45,600 nt of DNA from Tritrichomonas foetus (Eukaryota; Parabasalia; Tritrichomonadida; Tritrichomonadidae): NCBI GenBank assembly GCA_001839685.1, contig MLAK01000404.1:25722-71321 (forward strand), in the 5' to 3' direction. Position 1 is the first letter of the stretch. Each line of letters begins with the position of its first letter. Of this stretch, positions 18,773 through 28,161 are shown in pieces. The position numbers were made by a program, and so were the translations under genes. Below the pieces are notes generated by a model. It made no database searches, was not told the origin of the DNA, and worked only from the letters and a program-made list of their open reading frames with translations.

Positions 18773-20593
18773 ATGAGCTCACACTTAAGTGCCGAAGCAC
18801 TCGAAACTGGCAAAAATTTGGCAGAACTTCAAGATCTCGTTGAATCTATTTCCGAAGCAAACTTCAGCGAAGTTCTGACCAAAATCTCTGAATCAAAATA
18901 TTTTTCATCAAAAGTCGATTCAATCGCACATATTATTTATTTTGCATCTAGAGTCCGACCATTCGTTATCGATTTGCTTGTTCGTCTTGCCGTTGAACTT
19001 AGTAAAAAATCGAAAGAATTTGAAAAATCCTTCCTCGAAGAATTATTTTCGCGACAGCATCAAAACATTGGCCGTTACTTCTTACTTTTCAAGTGCTATC
19101 AAAACAAGATCGTTCCGTATGAAAAAATTGCAGATACATTCAAATATTTAACAGATCGAAATTTCATGACAGAAGCAATGAATCTTTTATTCTGGTTCGC
19201 TCCGGAAATCGAAGAGAATCATCCCAATTTATTCCAACTTGTGAAAAAGCCGGAAGGTGAAGATTACGATGAGATCGATCCAGAATATCGATCTTTTTGG
19301 GATCATTACCAGGAATTGAAAAATGACAACTGGGCTCTTTTGAAAGAAAAAAGAGACATTGGATTGAATGACAACGAATTCATTCAAATTTTTGCAAAAG
19401 ATGATGTTGAAAAATTAAAGGCAATGGAATTTGATGTTAATTCAACAATTCCACCTTATTGTTATGACCGTTGCCCCATTTTAGGATGCAATCCAACCCT
19501 TCTCTGTTGCGCAGCATATATGAATGCTGTTAAATGTTGTAGATATTTAATTGAAAAAGGCGCAGATAGATCAAAAGCTGACGATAGAATGAGATCTCCT
19601 TCAATTATGGCAGTAGCAGGTGGCTCTGATCCAGAAATACTCCAAATGCTAGGAGATGATGTTTATTCAAATCTGAGAGCGATTTTGGTCGCTGCTTCAA
19701 ATCATAGAAATTCAATAATTGAGAAGAAATTCACTTCTGAATCTCAAGATCTGTGTGGTGGAATTTTACATCAGGCTGCTGGTACAAACAACATCAAAGC
19801 AGCACTACTTTGTTTTGATAAGGGAATTGATGTAAATATGAAAAATCAAAATGGCGAGACACCTCTGCACTATGCTGCACTTTATGGTCATAGTGATATT
19901 GTTGATTTGATTCTTTCATGTGAAGATGTAGATGTAAACTCTCTCACGGAAAGTCATCAACCACCACTTCACCTTGCAATGTCCTCATTTTCACCAAAAA
20001 CAGCTGAAATTATTTTATCGCATCCTAAAATTGATCCTTTAATTAAAGGTGAAACAGGACAAACTGCTCTCCACCTTGCAGCTATATATGAATATACGGA
20101 TATCTTTAAGAAACTTCTTCAAATGCCAAATATCGATATTAATGCGGTCAATCAAAATAAGCGATCACCATTATATTTGGCTTTGATGAACTCATCCTTT
20201 ACAATTGCCAATATTTTATTAGACATGCCAAATATTAACATTAACCAACAAGATGCAATGGATAGAGCGGTTCTTCACCTTGCAGTTTTACTCAGGAATT
20301 CATCAATTCTTCAAAAAGTAATTTCTATTCCAGGAATTGACTTTTCACTCAAGGAAATGCATGAAATGACTGCTTTGGACTATGCTGTGAGAATTCAAAA
20401 TAACGAAGCTATTCAAATCTTAACACCACTCACGCCAAAAGAAGAAAAGCCTGAAGAAAAAGCTGAAGAAAAACCAGAAGAAAAGAAAGAAGAAAAACCA
20501 GAAGAAAAGAAAGAAGAAAAACCAGAAGAAAAGAAAGAAGAAAAACCAGAAGAAAAGAAAGAAGAAAAACCAGAAGAAAAAGCTGAAGAGTAA
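18773..20593 (+). CDS. Ankyrin-repeat protein with KPEEKKEE tail
   Basis: This is a 606-aa protein of the large trichomonad ankyrin family. The N-terminal ~220 residues are helical and lack ankyrin signatures, as in the DUF3447-type trichomonad proteins. About nine ankyrin repeats follow (residues ~235-555), for example GETPLHYAALYGHSDIVDLI, GQTALHLAAIYEYTDIFKKL and RAVLHLAVLLRNSSILQKVI. Ankyrin repeats bind other proteins; the partner is unknown. The last ~50 residues are a KPEEKKEE tandem repeat. The start at ATG 18773 is 18 bases after a GGCCAAATA string. The stop TAA is followed by A (TAAA). No enzymatic domain, signal peptide or membrane segment was seen. Confidence 0.92.
   Translation: MSSHLSAEALETGKNLAELQDLVESISEANFSEVLTKISESKYFSSKVDSIAHIIYFASRVRPFVIDLLVRLAVELSKKSKEFEKSFLEELFSRQHQNIGRYFLLFKCYQNKIVPYEKIADTFKYLTDRNFMTEAMNLLFWFAPEIEENHPNLFQLVKKPEGEDYDEIDPEYRSFWDHYQELKNDNWALLKEKRDIGLNDNEFIQIFAKDDVEKLKAMEFDVNSTIPPYCYDRCPILGCNPTLLCCAAYMNAVKCCRYLIEKGADRSKADDRMRSPSIMAVAGGSDPEILQMLGDDVYSNLRAILVAASNHRNSIIEKKFTSESQDLCGGILHQAAGTNNIKAALLCFDKGIDVNMKNQNGETPLHYAALYGHSDIVDLILSCEDVDVNSLTESHQPPLHLAMSSFSPKTAEIILSHPKIDPLIKGETGQTALHLAAIYEYTDIFKKLLQMPNIDINAVNQNKRSPLYLALMNSSFTIANILLDMPNININQQDAMDRAVLHLAVLLRNSSILQKVISIPGIDFSLKEMHEMTALDYAVRIQNNEAIQILTPLTPKEEKPEEKAEEKPEEKKEEKPEEKKEEKPEEKKEEKPEEKKEEKPEEKAEE
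20441..20593 (+). repeat. 24-bp coding tandem repeat (KPEEKKEE)
   Basis: The end of the ankyrin gene consists of direct 24-bp units based on gaagaaaaaccagaagaaaa followed by gaaa. They are in frame and code the octapeptide EEKPEEKK. The middle units are identical, which suggests recent slippage or unequal exchange. The flanking units vary (KPEEKAEE). The translated product is an alternating-charge tail. Confidence 0.9.
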
Positions 20594-20972
20594 AATGAAG
20601 AAATAACAAAAGAATTTAAAATTGATCGAACTGTTTGTGAAACAGAATAGTAATTGGTTAGTGAAATAATTGATCTTATAGATTCATAAAAAAAATCTTA
20701 TTTTTTTTATTTCTTTTTTTCGAAAACTATTTAATAATGAATGACTTGAAATCACTTAGATACGATCAAATGATCTTTATCAAAAAGGAAATCTTCCAAT
20801 TCTGAGTAGAACGCATTTTCTGATTGATTTCTTAGATTTGTGTAAATCACAATGATGAAAAAGGCCTCAATGAACTGCTTATAACAATAAATATATAAAT
20901 AAATAAAAAAAATCAAGAATATAGTTTTCGATGTATTTCATATATCATTACATTTATTAGATCAAAACAGGA
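20594..20972. other. Intergenic between convergent genes
   Basis: This AT-rich region holds the 3' ends of the ankyrin gene and the small Pro/Ser-rich gene. Homopolymer A and T runs near 20690-20720 are visible. No gene or RNA was seen. Confidence 0.5.
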
Positions 20973-21230
20973 TTAAGTCTTTTCTTCAGTCGAATAATAT
21001 GAATATTGAGTTGATGAACTCAATTCAGATGATGGAGATTCTGTAAGATCACCGTTTTGATTAGGTGTTGAATTGGTTGCTTCAGAGCTTAAAGTTGCAC
21101 ACGACTTTCTTCGTGGTGGAGGCGCGAACGAATTTGGTGCTGGAGTTGGACTTGCTGCAGGTGGCGGAAGTTCGGGTGGATTACGTTGTTTCTGTGTTTT
21201 TTCGTCTGATTTATCAACATCAATACACAT
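20973..21230 (-). CDS. Small Pro/Ser-rich hypothetical protein
   Basis: This is an 85-aa protein starting at ATG 21230 (MCIDVDKSDEKTQKQR). It has a proline-rich core (NPPELPPPAASPTPAPNS, APPPRRKS) and a Ser/Thr-rich tail (SSELSSSTQYSYYS). It has no predicted fold, signal peptide or membrane helix. PPP and PxxP clusters could be docking sites for SH3/WW-like or profilin domains, and RRKSCAT looks like a basophilic kinase site; both are inferences. The local GC content in this stretch is higher than in the flanks, which supports coding. No family was recognised. It lies convergent to the ankyrin gene. Confidence 0.5.
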   Translation of the reverse strand: MCIDVDKSDEKTQKQRNPPELPPPAASPTPAPNSFAPPPRRKSCATLSSEATNSTPNQNGDLTESPSSELSSSTQYSYYSTEEKT

Positions 21231-22091
21231 TATTATGGTTTATATTTATTTTATGATTTTAATCATTTCACATTCAGAAAAAGTTTGATGTTGTTTACAA
21301 AAAGTTCTCTTGATGGAGTAAGATGAAACTCTAATCTATTGTTTCACAAAAAGTTCTTTTTCGAATTCTGTTGTCAAATTTTAAAGAAAATGTTCATATC
21401 TCGTCATTAAGAAACAATCATTGTGATCTAGTTTTATCATATTCGTGGTTCTTTTCAAGTAGACCTTGTGAAAAATGAATGAAGAAGGTTCCTATTGAAA
21501 AATTCAGAGGTTTTTGAATACATTAAAAAAACTTCATGATTTTTTTCATCATTATTTGAAAACACCAAATGTTGTGAGTTCAAAAATATTAATATGACAA
21601 AACATACGATCTAATTGTGCTAATTATTTGATTTTAATGATAAAACATCAAAAAATTGCATTTGTTGATTTAACTGATTTATATTTTGAAGAATATTAGA
21701 TAATAGGATACATAAAGTAGTTAAAGAAGTGATTAGTGATGATCAATCTTAAGAACTGATGTGTTCGGCAACATCCATTGTTATCGCAATTCCATCAAAA
21801 TCATGAGTAAGTCATTCACAAAATAACGAAAAGAGTTAATTAACCAAAAAGAAATTTATCAACACACTAAAATGATAACTAGAAGGCTGAAAAAGAAATA
21901 TCAGAATGGTTAACCAAAGATAGCATAAAGGTATTCAATATATCTTTTCTATATGAAAATAGTCAATTATTTAGAATTTAATCGGATATTTGAACAATCG
22001 ATCAAACTTTTTCATAATAAGCATAAGGTTTTTTCAATAGTTTATTACATATTTTTCAATAGTTTATTACACAATCAAAATTCATCAAAAA
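21231..22091. other. Intergenic upstream of the Rab gene
   Basis: This 860-base AT-rich stretch has no convincing coding frame. A short frame covering 21953-22165 crosses the Rab first exon in another phase and is not a gene. The last bases, aattcatcaaaaa, directly precede the Rab ATG and probably hold its transcription start. No RNA gene or large repeat was seen. Confidence 0.5.
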
Positions 22092-22727
22092 ATGATGGAA
22101 AAAGAATGCGACGTACTGTACAGTATTTTTTGAATTCTAACATCAGAAGTTCTCTTAATTGGTGATTCTGGATCTGGAAAGAGCTGTCTTTTGATTCGCT
22201 TTGCAGATAATTCATTCAGTGAAAATTACATTTCCACAATTGGCGTCGATTTCAAAGTAAAAACGATTGAAATGCACGAGAAAACGATCAAGCTCCAAGT
22301 TTGGGACACGGCCGGTCAAGAGCGATTTAGAAATATTACATCCTCATATTATCGCGGAAGTAACGGAATTATAATTGTTTATGATGTTACAGATCGTTCA
22401 TCATTTGATCACGTTTCTTACTGGCTTAAGGAAATCGACCAATTAGCTGCTGAAAATGTATGCCGAATGTTGGTTGGCAACAAAACTGACAAGAAAGAGG
22501 ACCGCGTCGTATCAAAGCAGGAAGGATCGATGCTTGCAACACAATATAATATTCCGTTTATTGAGACATCTGCTCGCAGCGGAAGAAACGTCGAAAAGAT
22601 GTTTACTGACCTCACTGAAGCAATGGAAGAGGCCAAAAACGTGACCACGCCTGAGGCGACGGCAGCAAGCTCGGTAGCTGTTCCACTTGGTGCGTCAAAG
22701 CCTGTGCAGAATGAGGGATGCTGCTGA
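22092..22727 (+). CDS. Rab family small GTPase (Rab1-like), two exons
   Basis: This membrane-traffic GTPase is coded by join(22092..22122, 22147..22727), 203 aa. The frame starting at 22191 lacks the P-loop and is incomplete. Reading upstream, the P-loop GDSGSGKS is present, but the frame meets a stop before any ATG. Leaving out a 24-nt intron joins [10 protein letters not shown] to [20 protein letters not shown], a proper Rab N-terminus. Other motifs are switch [28 protein letters not shown] (guanine) and ETSARSG. The C-terminus ends GCC, a double-cysteine geranylgeranylation signal. The sequence is closest to Rab1/Rab8-type GTPases acting in ER-Golgi or secretory traffic; the exact subfamily is uncertain. 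A second ATG at 22095 could also be used. Confidence 0.92.
22123..22146 (+). other. 24-nt spliceosomal intron in the Rab gene
   Basis: The intron begins GTATTT and ends TCTAACATCAG. The 3' end combines a CTAAC branch-point-like motif with a CAG acceptor only a few bases away, matching the compact trichomonad 3' splice motif (ACTAAC-ACACAG type). It splits the Lys codon of KVLLIGD after its first base. The intron contains an in-frame stop (TGA at 22132 relative to exon 2), so the Rab P-loop cannot be joined to an ATG without splicing. Confidence 0.85.
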
Positions 22728-23208
22728 AGCTCTTTGTCAAATTGTTTTTCATAAATTTCTATATTGTTATATCATTTTGTCTTGTTTTGTTTTGTTGTTT
22801 GTTCTTTGTTCTTTACTCTTTGTTGCTTGTTGTTTGTTGTTTGTTCTTTGTTGCTTGTTGTTTATTCTTTGCTCTTTGTTGCTTGTTTATTTTATTATTT
22901 ATTTTTTTAGATTTCAGACTGTATTTCATTTGAGATTATTCCTTTGAATGGTGAACCGGAGTTCATATTTTATTTGATGTTCACCCCCTTCAAATATCTA
23001 TCACAGGAGTTAGGGTATTCCAGGAAGTGCCATGATACTATGCAGTCTATTCAATCATCAAGTGACAACCAACCAAAGACAAGTATAGAATGATACTTTC
23101 TGTTTTCCTTAAAGAGAGAAAATCAAAATAATCAAATACAAAGACACAAACAATTAAAATATGGACAGAAAGTTAAAAATCAAAACCACTAAAAGTTTTT
23201 ACGAAAAA
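22728..23208. other. Intergenic with T/G-rich low-complexity tract
   Basis: Between about 22776 and 22892 the plus strand is an irregular array of TTGTT, TTGTTCTTTG and TTGTTGCTTG units in the Rab 3' flank. It creates open frames in two phases that are only low-complexity Leu/Phe/Cys strings. The rest of the gap shows nothing recognisable. Confidence 0.65.
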
Positions 23209-24045
23209 TTAATTGAGAACAAATTGTAAAAATGAAGATGATTGCGCTTTTGGTCCAGCAGTTACACAAACCGGAGATCTAGCGCGTGGTGTAAGAGGGA
23301 TCAATGATGGGATTACATCAAACATGCTTATGTCGATTGAAGGCATACTGTTCACTTCTCTAATTATGTCATTTATATCAGTTGAGAAACCATTGGAGCT
23401 GGTGTGACTTTTGGAGAAAGAGTTATCATTTATTTGGCCTGAAATGTGAGTCTTTTCTTTAATTGGAGCATCACATGAGCATGAATCATCATTCTTTGTG
23501 AGAGGAGAATGTGCAGTGATATTTGATGATGATGTTGATGATGAAAGATCAAATATTTCATCATTTGCTCGAAAGTTGTTTATGCTAGGACCAGCACCAA
23601 CATAACAACATTCTGGTTTTGGTAATGCAACATTTTGGATTTCTGTCAAGACTGGAGAAGATATCTGATTATCGGATGAAAGAAGTTGAAGCGGAGGTGA
23701 AGTATAGGCTTGTAGGTGGCTACTTTTAGTTATGTGCTTGTGCCAGCGATTCTTCACATCATTGCCAGTTCTGCCATTCAGTGATTTCGCGATGAATACC
23801 CATTTTGGGCCGACTTCATGAAACATTGAAATAATCAAAGCGTCTTCCATTTCAGTCCATGGCGAAGGACGATATACACCATCTAAGTAATTCGTATAGC
23901 GATGTCGACATTGCCTTGCATTTCGGGGTGATGGCATGTGACCTGCAATTTTGTTCCAGTCGTTGGCACCATATTTTTTAACGAGTGCTTTCAGTGCACG
24001 ATCTTCCTGTTCGCTGAATCTCTTTCTTGGATGTCGCTGTGCCAT
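23209..24045 (-). CDS. R2R3 Myb DNA-binding protein
   Basis: This 278-aa nuclear transcription regulator has two Myb/SANT repeats at the N-terminus. R2 spans about residues 7-57 (RFSEQEDRALKALVKKYG, DWNKIAGHM, RQCRHRYTNYL). R3 spans about 61-106 (PWTEMEDALIISMFHEVG, KWVFIAKSLNGRT, DVKNRWHKHI). The first Trp of R2 is Phe, common in lower eukaryotes. The remaining ~170 residues are Ser-rich and unstructured. The frame is open upstream to a GTG at 24072, but the first ATG is 24045 (MAQRHPRKRF). Trichomonads have many such Myb proteins, some controlling iron-responsive adhesin genes in T. vaginalis; the target genes here are unknown. Confidence 0.92.
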   Translation of the reverse strand: MAQRHPRKRFSEQEDRALKALVKKYGANDWNKIAGHMPSPRNARQCRHRYTNYLDGVYRPSPWTEMEDALIISMFHEVGPKWVFIAKSLNGRTGNDVKNRWHKHITKSSHLQAYTSPPLQLLSSDNQISSPVLTEIQNVALPKPECCYVGAGPSINNFRANDEIFDLSSSTSSSNITAHSPLTKNDDSCSCDAPIKEKTHISGQINDNSFSKSHTSSNGFSTDINDIIREVNSMPSIDISMFDVIPSLIPLTPRARSPVCVTAGPKAQSSSFLQFVLN

Positions 24046-25757
24046 CTTGATATTTTTTTCTCTGAGTTCCACCTTTGAAAATATTTCTATTAATTCGACA
24101 TATCAAATCAAGAATTTTCATATAAATTGAATACTTCCACGATCTGAAAAGCTTGAGGAAAAAAGATTTGAATTATGTTTTCATTTGGTTATTGTTTTTT
24201 CAATGATCATTATTTCATTTTTTTCTCTTAAAAAGTATAAAAAAGGAATATCTTTCAGAAAATATAGCCAATTCAGTATTATGAAAAGTAATTGAATCAA
24301 AGATATCATTCAAATTTTTGAGATAGCATGGTTTTTTTGAACCCATTGTGTCCAACAATTTCAATGGCATTTCAAATTTTCGAACCAAAAAACTGCTTTT
24401 GTAAAAATATTCGACATTTTATATATTGAAAAAATTGGTATTTTATCCAAAAAAATTGAAAACAAAAATAAACAAGAATATCTCGAGAAAAGCAGTAATC
24501 AAGACAGATTGATCACAAAATCATTCTGCCTGATGTGTTCTCTTTAAAAACATGAACGATCTATTGTTGAAATAAAAATGGGAATAATAATGAGAGAAAT
24601 CAGTTTTTAGGGAGTTTATAATTTTTTTTTCCTTTTTTTTTCAATAGTACTCAAAAAAACCGCTGATATTTTCTTAAATTTTTTCTCAATTTTATGACCA
24701 ATAGCTATTGGTTAGCTAACCAAAGCATCATGATCTTAATACTATAACATTGCTGGAATTAATAGATTATTCGATGCAATGTTACCCTGTCCAATTCAAA
24801 GACATATGCAAATTCATCGTGATATTTATCAATCAATATATGTTTATGAAATTGAATTAATATTCATGATTCATTCAACTTTTTAATATATTATTTTTTA
24901 CAATTCAAACAAATGACGGTTCAATGATTATTAGGTCATTAGAATCTTTTGAAATCTTAATCCTAATCAGAACTATTTAGTTTTACGGAAAATATTAAAT
25001 CAAAAAATTCTTCAAACATCATTGTACAATGATTTTTATCTCTGCTGAACTTCAGCAGGTATTTGTATGACACATTTGTTCTGTGTTTTTGAATTTTTGA
25101 TATAGATTGATAAATAATGAGCGGTTAAAGTTGTCCTAAAAAGTGTATTAGAGAACTCTATTCATAAAAATATTCCAGCAACAACTTTGTCAGGCTTTTT
25201 ATTCTCGATATACTGATTAACAATTTTGCAATCAAAATATTAAATAAGGTAAATAATTTGATAAAAAAAACTTTTCAATAATGTTATGAATTTGACATAG
25301 ATATATTTAAACATGTATTGATGTGCTATCATTAATCATGAAAGTGCTTCATTGCCTTCATTATCATAAGAGATGAAAATTCTTGCAATAAAATAAAAAA
25401 CTTGAACGAGATAATTTTGAAAAGATAATTACATCCTGATTTTCATAGAATATTTTCTCACTCATATATTCCTGTATATCTATGTAAAATATGGAAAAAA
25501 ATGAATTCAATCTTATACTTCACTAATAGGGAATTCATCTCAACTTTTTTTTATAGAACATCGTCATATTTTCAAAACTGCTTCTGATCTCAAAAAAGAA
25601 TAAAAGAAAATCCATAAAAAAAGAGCTTATTAACTACGTTAAAACATATTTTTATTCCCAAGTCTAGAAGTATTTTGATTTTATATCAATCTTTTAATAA
25701 TTTGAAATTAATTTGTCAATTTAATCAAATGTTGGTGATATTTTGATATTTGTCATT
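24046..25757. other. 1.7-kb gene-poor region
   Basis: No coding frame or RNA gene can be supported. Two overlapping perfect 16-bp palindromes lie at 24697-24712 (accaatagctattggt) and 24708-24723 (ttggttagctaaccaa). An 8-bp-arm palindrome with one central base is at 25042-25058 (ctgctgaacttcagcag). The remainder is AT-rich with short homopolymers. Confidence 0.5.
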
Positions 25758-26864
25758 TTATTTAATGAATTGACTCAAAAACTCGGAAATAAAAGGAATA
25801 GGAATCAAATCTTCAATATGAGCAGTACCACGTGCAATTTGGATAATAGTTGTAGCTTGATTTCTCACAATCTCTCGATTTTTGATTCCATCATCTTCTT
25901 GCAATAACTTTATCAACTCATCAATTCTCTGGCTTGCTTTTAAGAGTTCATTTTTTTCTGTATTATCATCAAACGGCCTTAGTAGCTTTCCTATTTCCAC
26001 TCCGAATGTTGACATCGGTACCACCTTTTCAGGGACAGCTTGCTTAGTATGTAAAAATGCAAAGGCGTAAAAATAGTGTAAAATTGTCGGATCTGGAAAT
26101 CTCGAGAAAATGATCGACCAAACAGAGTTTATATCTTTCCTCTGTGTAATAGTAACAAACAAAGTTGAATAAAGGTTCATTATTGGCAAAATTTGTTCAA
26201 CTGGTGGTCTTTCAGTTGACGCGCTATCAAGTTGACCAATCAAAAAACAAATATGGTTTTTATGAAAGTCTTTTAGCATGCTTTCAGTTCGTCCTTTTTT
26301 GAAAAATGGAGAAAGAAGTTGATCTTTTAAATTTTGAGCACATAAGCAAATATCATGGCAGATGAAATTGGCATCCATCAAAGTAGAATATGGTGATTTA
26401 TCACGGTTTTGGACACTTTCAAGGTCAAATTGATAATAAAGACGAGTGATTAAGAAAATGATGGAATTCATATAATCTAAATCCGAATCGTCGTCCAGGA
26501 AAAAGTAAAGAATTCGCAAAATTTTATCGAGTTCGCTTGATTTGAATGATCCAGTTGTGTGCAAAAAAGCTTTTCCGAGGATCGTCAAAATCGATGATTG
26601 ATAATCTTTTCGTGCTTTCATTAGTGAAACGGCGTATTGTTCTTTTTTGAATTTTTGTGTATAGATTTCGCGGGAGGACGCAAGCGTGTCCATCCAAACC
26701 TGCGATTTTAATAATGGTTTTCCATGTTTTGGGAAAATAATTAAGAAATGCCTCCAAATTGCTGAGTAGCAGCTGCAGTGCCCCAGCAAACCATTAAGTG
26801 CGCGAGCTGAAAGTAATTCCTTGGATGCTACGTTAAGAGGGAAAAGCGAGGAAAAATCAGTCAT
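25758..26864 (-). CDS. Divergent TBC (Rab-GAP)-like protein
   Basis: This is a 368-aa helical protein starting at ATG 26864. By eye it follows the outline of a TBC domain, nearest to the TBC1D5 type: LLSARALNGLLGHCSCYSAI with WRHFLIIFP where TBC proteins have the R..IW..LL segment; LDKILRILYFFLDDDSDLDY with MNSIIFLITRLYY at the place of the YxQGMN helix; and FPDPTILHYFYAFAFLH near the end. The catalytic IxxDxxR arginine finger and the Gln of YxQG are not visible. If it is a TBC protein, it may therefore bind Rabs without accelerating hydrolysis. It has no signal peptide or membrane segment. The family call is tentative; it could instead be an unrelated helical protein. Confidence 0.4.
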   Translation of the reverse strand: MTDFSSLFPLNVASKELLSARALNGLLGHCSCYSAIWRHFLIIFPKHGKPLLKSQVWMDTLASSREIYTQKFKKEQYAVSLMKARKDYQSSILTILGKAFLHTTGSFKSSELDKILRILYFFLDDDSDLDYMNSIIFLITRLYYQFDLESVQNRDKSPYSTLMDANFICHDICLCAQNLKDQLLSPFFKKGRTESMLKDFHKNHICFLIGQLDSASTERPPVEQILPIMNLYSTLFVTITQRKDINSVWSIIFSRFPDPTILHYFYAFAFLHTKQAVPEKVVPMSTFGVEIGKLLRPFDDNTEKNELLKASQRIDELIKLLQEDDGIKNREIVRNQATTIIQIARGTAHIEDLIPIPFISEFLSQFIK

Positions 26865-27435
26865 TGCAAATTTTGGATATTGCCATTAATTAATTATAAC
26901 CACATTTTTGTATAAATATTTGTGGTTAGAAGTATAATTTCCTATCAGAGAAAGGATAACATTCATTTTTAAATTAATCCTTCGTATTGATTTATGGGAT
27001 GAACAAGTTATGTGAATTAAAATATTATGTTCAATTGCTTTCTCCAAAAAATTATCATTGGAAAATTTTCCATGAATTAAAGAAGTGATCTAATCATTGA
27101 AAATGTAAGCTTATATTTATTAGTAATCATTAAATTAATGAAAAGACAAATTTCCATGATTTGGCAGAATCATCAAATGTATATTTTTCCAACGCTTCTA
27201 ATTCTGGCCGTTGAATAAATTATGGGCTGTTAATTGAAAGACGTTATTTTAGAGTGATTAAATCATCTAAACTTTGTTTGGAAAAAATGAAATATTTATT
27301 AATGACAGCAAGTTGAGATTAATAACATAAGTGTATTATTAAAGATGAGTTCCATCAAAATAAATGTGATTTTATGAAAGTTAATTAAACTTTATTAAAT
27401 CAAATGATTTTTTTTTCTAAAATATGAATTAAACT
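26865..27435. other. Intergenic, no gene seen
   Basis: This AT-rich spacer lies between two minus-strand genes. It carries the promoter of the TBC-like gene's downstream neighbour side and the 3' flank, with no recognisable repeat, RNA gene or coding frame. Confidence 0.45.
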
Positions 27436-28161
27436 TCAGAAAACTTCATCAACAAGTGATGGATCATCAATGTATGGATTTCTATTTCCTTGTGTTTGGT
27501 TGATAGCATCACATCTTGCCTTTTCTTGTGCGTCAGGTGGATATAAGATATTCCATTGCTTGAATGTATTCAAATCGCCGACGGTTGAAACGCTTCCGTC
27601 GTACATTGTATAGAAATAGAAAACAGAGCGGGCCACTCTTCCTTTGTCTCCTTTTCGTGGCATCCAATATTTCTTGTCGCCGGATAAGCAGCTGTACTCG
27701 TCCTGTGTTTCTTCGGATGGCCTTGTCTTTGAGCACTCGTTATTTCGGCAATAGTATGAGCATGTGTCGTAATCGATTTCTGCAAATTTGTAATTTGAAC
27801 GCATTGAATTTAACTTAGAGGGTGATGAATAGATATGGAATAAATCAGTAACCATTGGTTGTTTCTTTGAAAAAGTCGATTGTGGGATTGTATGTTCGGC
27901 ATTGACAACTGTGGCACTTGGGATTCCAGTTCCGTGGCATTTCCAATCGTATGTGTTTCCGCCGTATATTAAGTTGATTTTATCGTCAACGCAGTCAACC
28001 TCGTTATACATTAAAATTCTTGTATTTTTATAGCTGACTACCTTGTGATCTTTGTAGAGACGCACGAGGCGCTCCTTAACTGTTTCACCAATGCGAGGGC
28101 GTTGTTTGTTGGGGACGGGTGGTTGGGAATAGACAAGAGAAGCAAAAAGTAAAGAAAGCAT
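27436..28161 (-). CDS. Secreted endonuclease I family nuclease
   Basis: This 241-aa protein belongs to the bacterial endonuclease I (EndA/NucM-like) family of extracellular DNA/RNA nucleases. The first ATG is 28161 (MLSLLFASLVYSQPPVP), a clear signal peptide probably cleaved near VYS/Q; the upstream TTG at 28185 is not needed. Key blocks are NAEHTIPQSTF (catalytic His and metal site), DLFHIYSSPSKLNSMRSNYK, KGDKGRVARSVFYFYTMY and CDAINQTQGNRNPYIDDPSL. A Cys-rich insertion (DTCSYYCRNNECSK) may form disulphides, as expected for a secreted enzyme. TCATT lies 8-13 bases before the ATG. The family is mainly bacterial, so lateral transfer is likely. Role: scavenging nucleic acids for a nucleotide-auxotrophic parasite (inference). 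Confidence 0.92.
   Translation of the reverse strand: MLSLLFASLVYSQPPVPNKQRPRIGETVKERLVRLYKDHKVVSYKNTRILMYNEVDCVDDKINLIYGGNTYDWKCHGTGIPSATVVNAEHTIPQSTFSKKQPMVTDLFHIYSSPSKLNSMRSNYKFAEIDYDTCSYYCRNNECSKTRPSEETQDEYSCLSGDKKYWMPRKGDKGRVARSVFYFYTMYDGSVSTVGDLNTFKQWNILYPPDAQEKARCDAINQTQGNRNPYIDDPSLVDEVF

Noticed and set aside
22191..22727. Rab gene starting at the ATG at 22191
   Set aside because: This start would remove the P-loop needed to bind GTP. The P-loop and a proper N-terminus are present upstream across the 24-nt intron.
22687..22947. Two Leu/Phe/Cys-rich short frames as membrane peptides
   Set aside because: They come from the TTGTTCTTTG-like low-complexity tract after the Rab stop and overlap each other in different phases.
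24046..25757. tRNA or other RNA gene in the long spacers
   Set aside because: I looked for T-loop (GGTTCGA-like) and box sequences and saw none; a covariance-model scan would decide.
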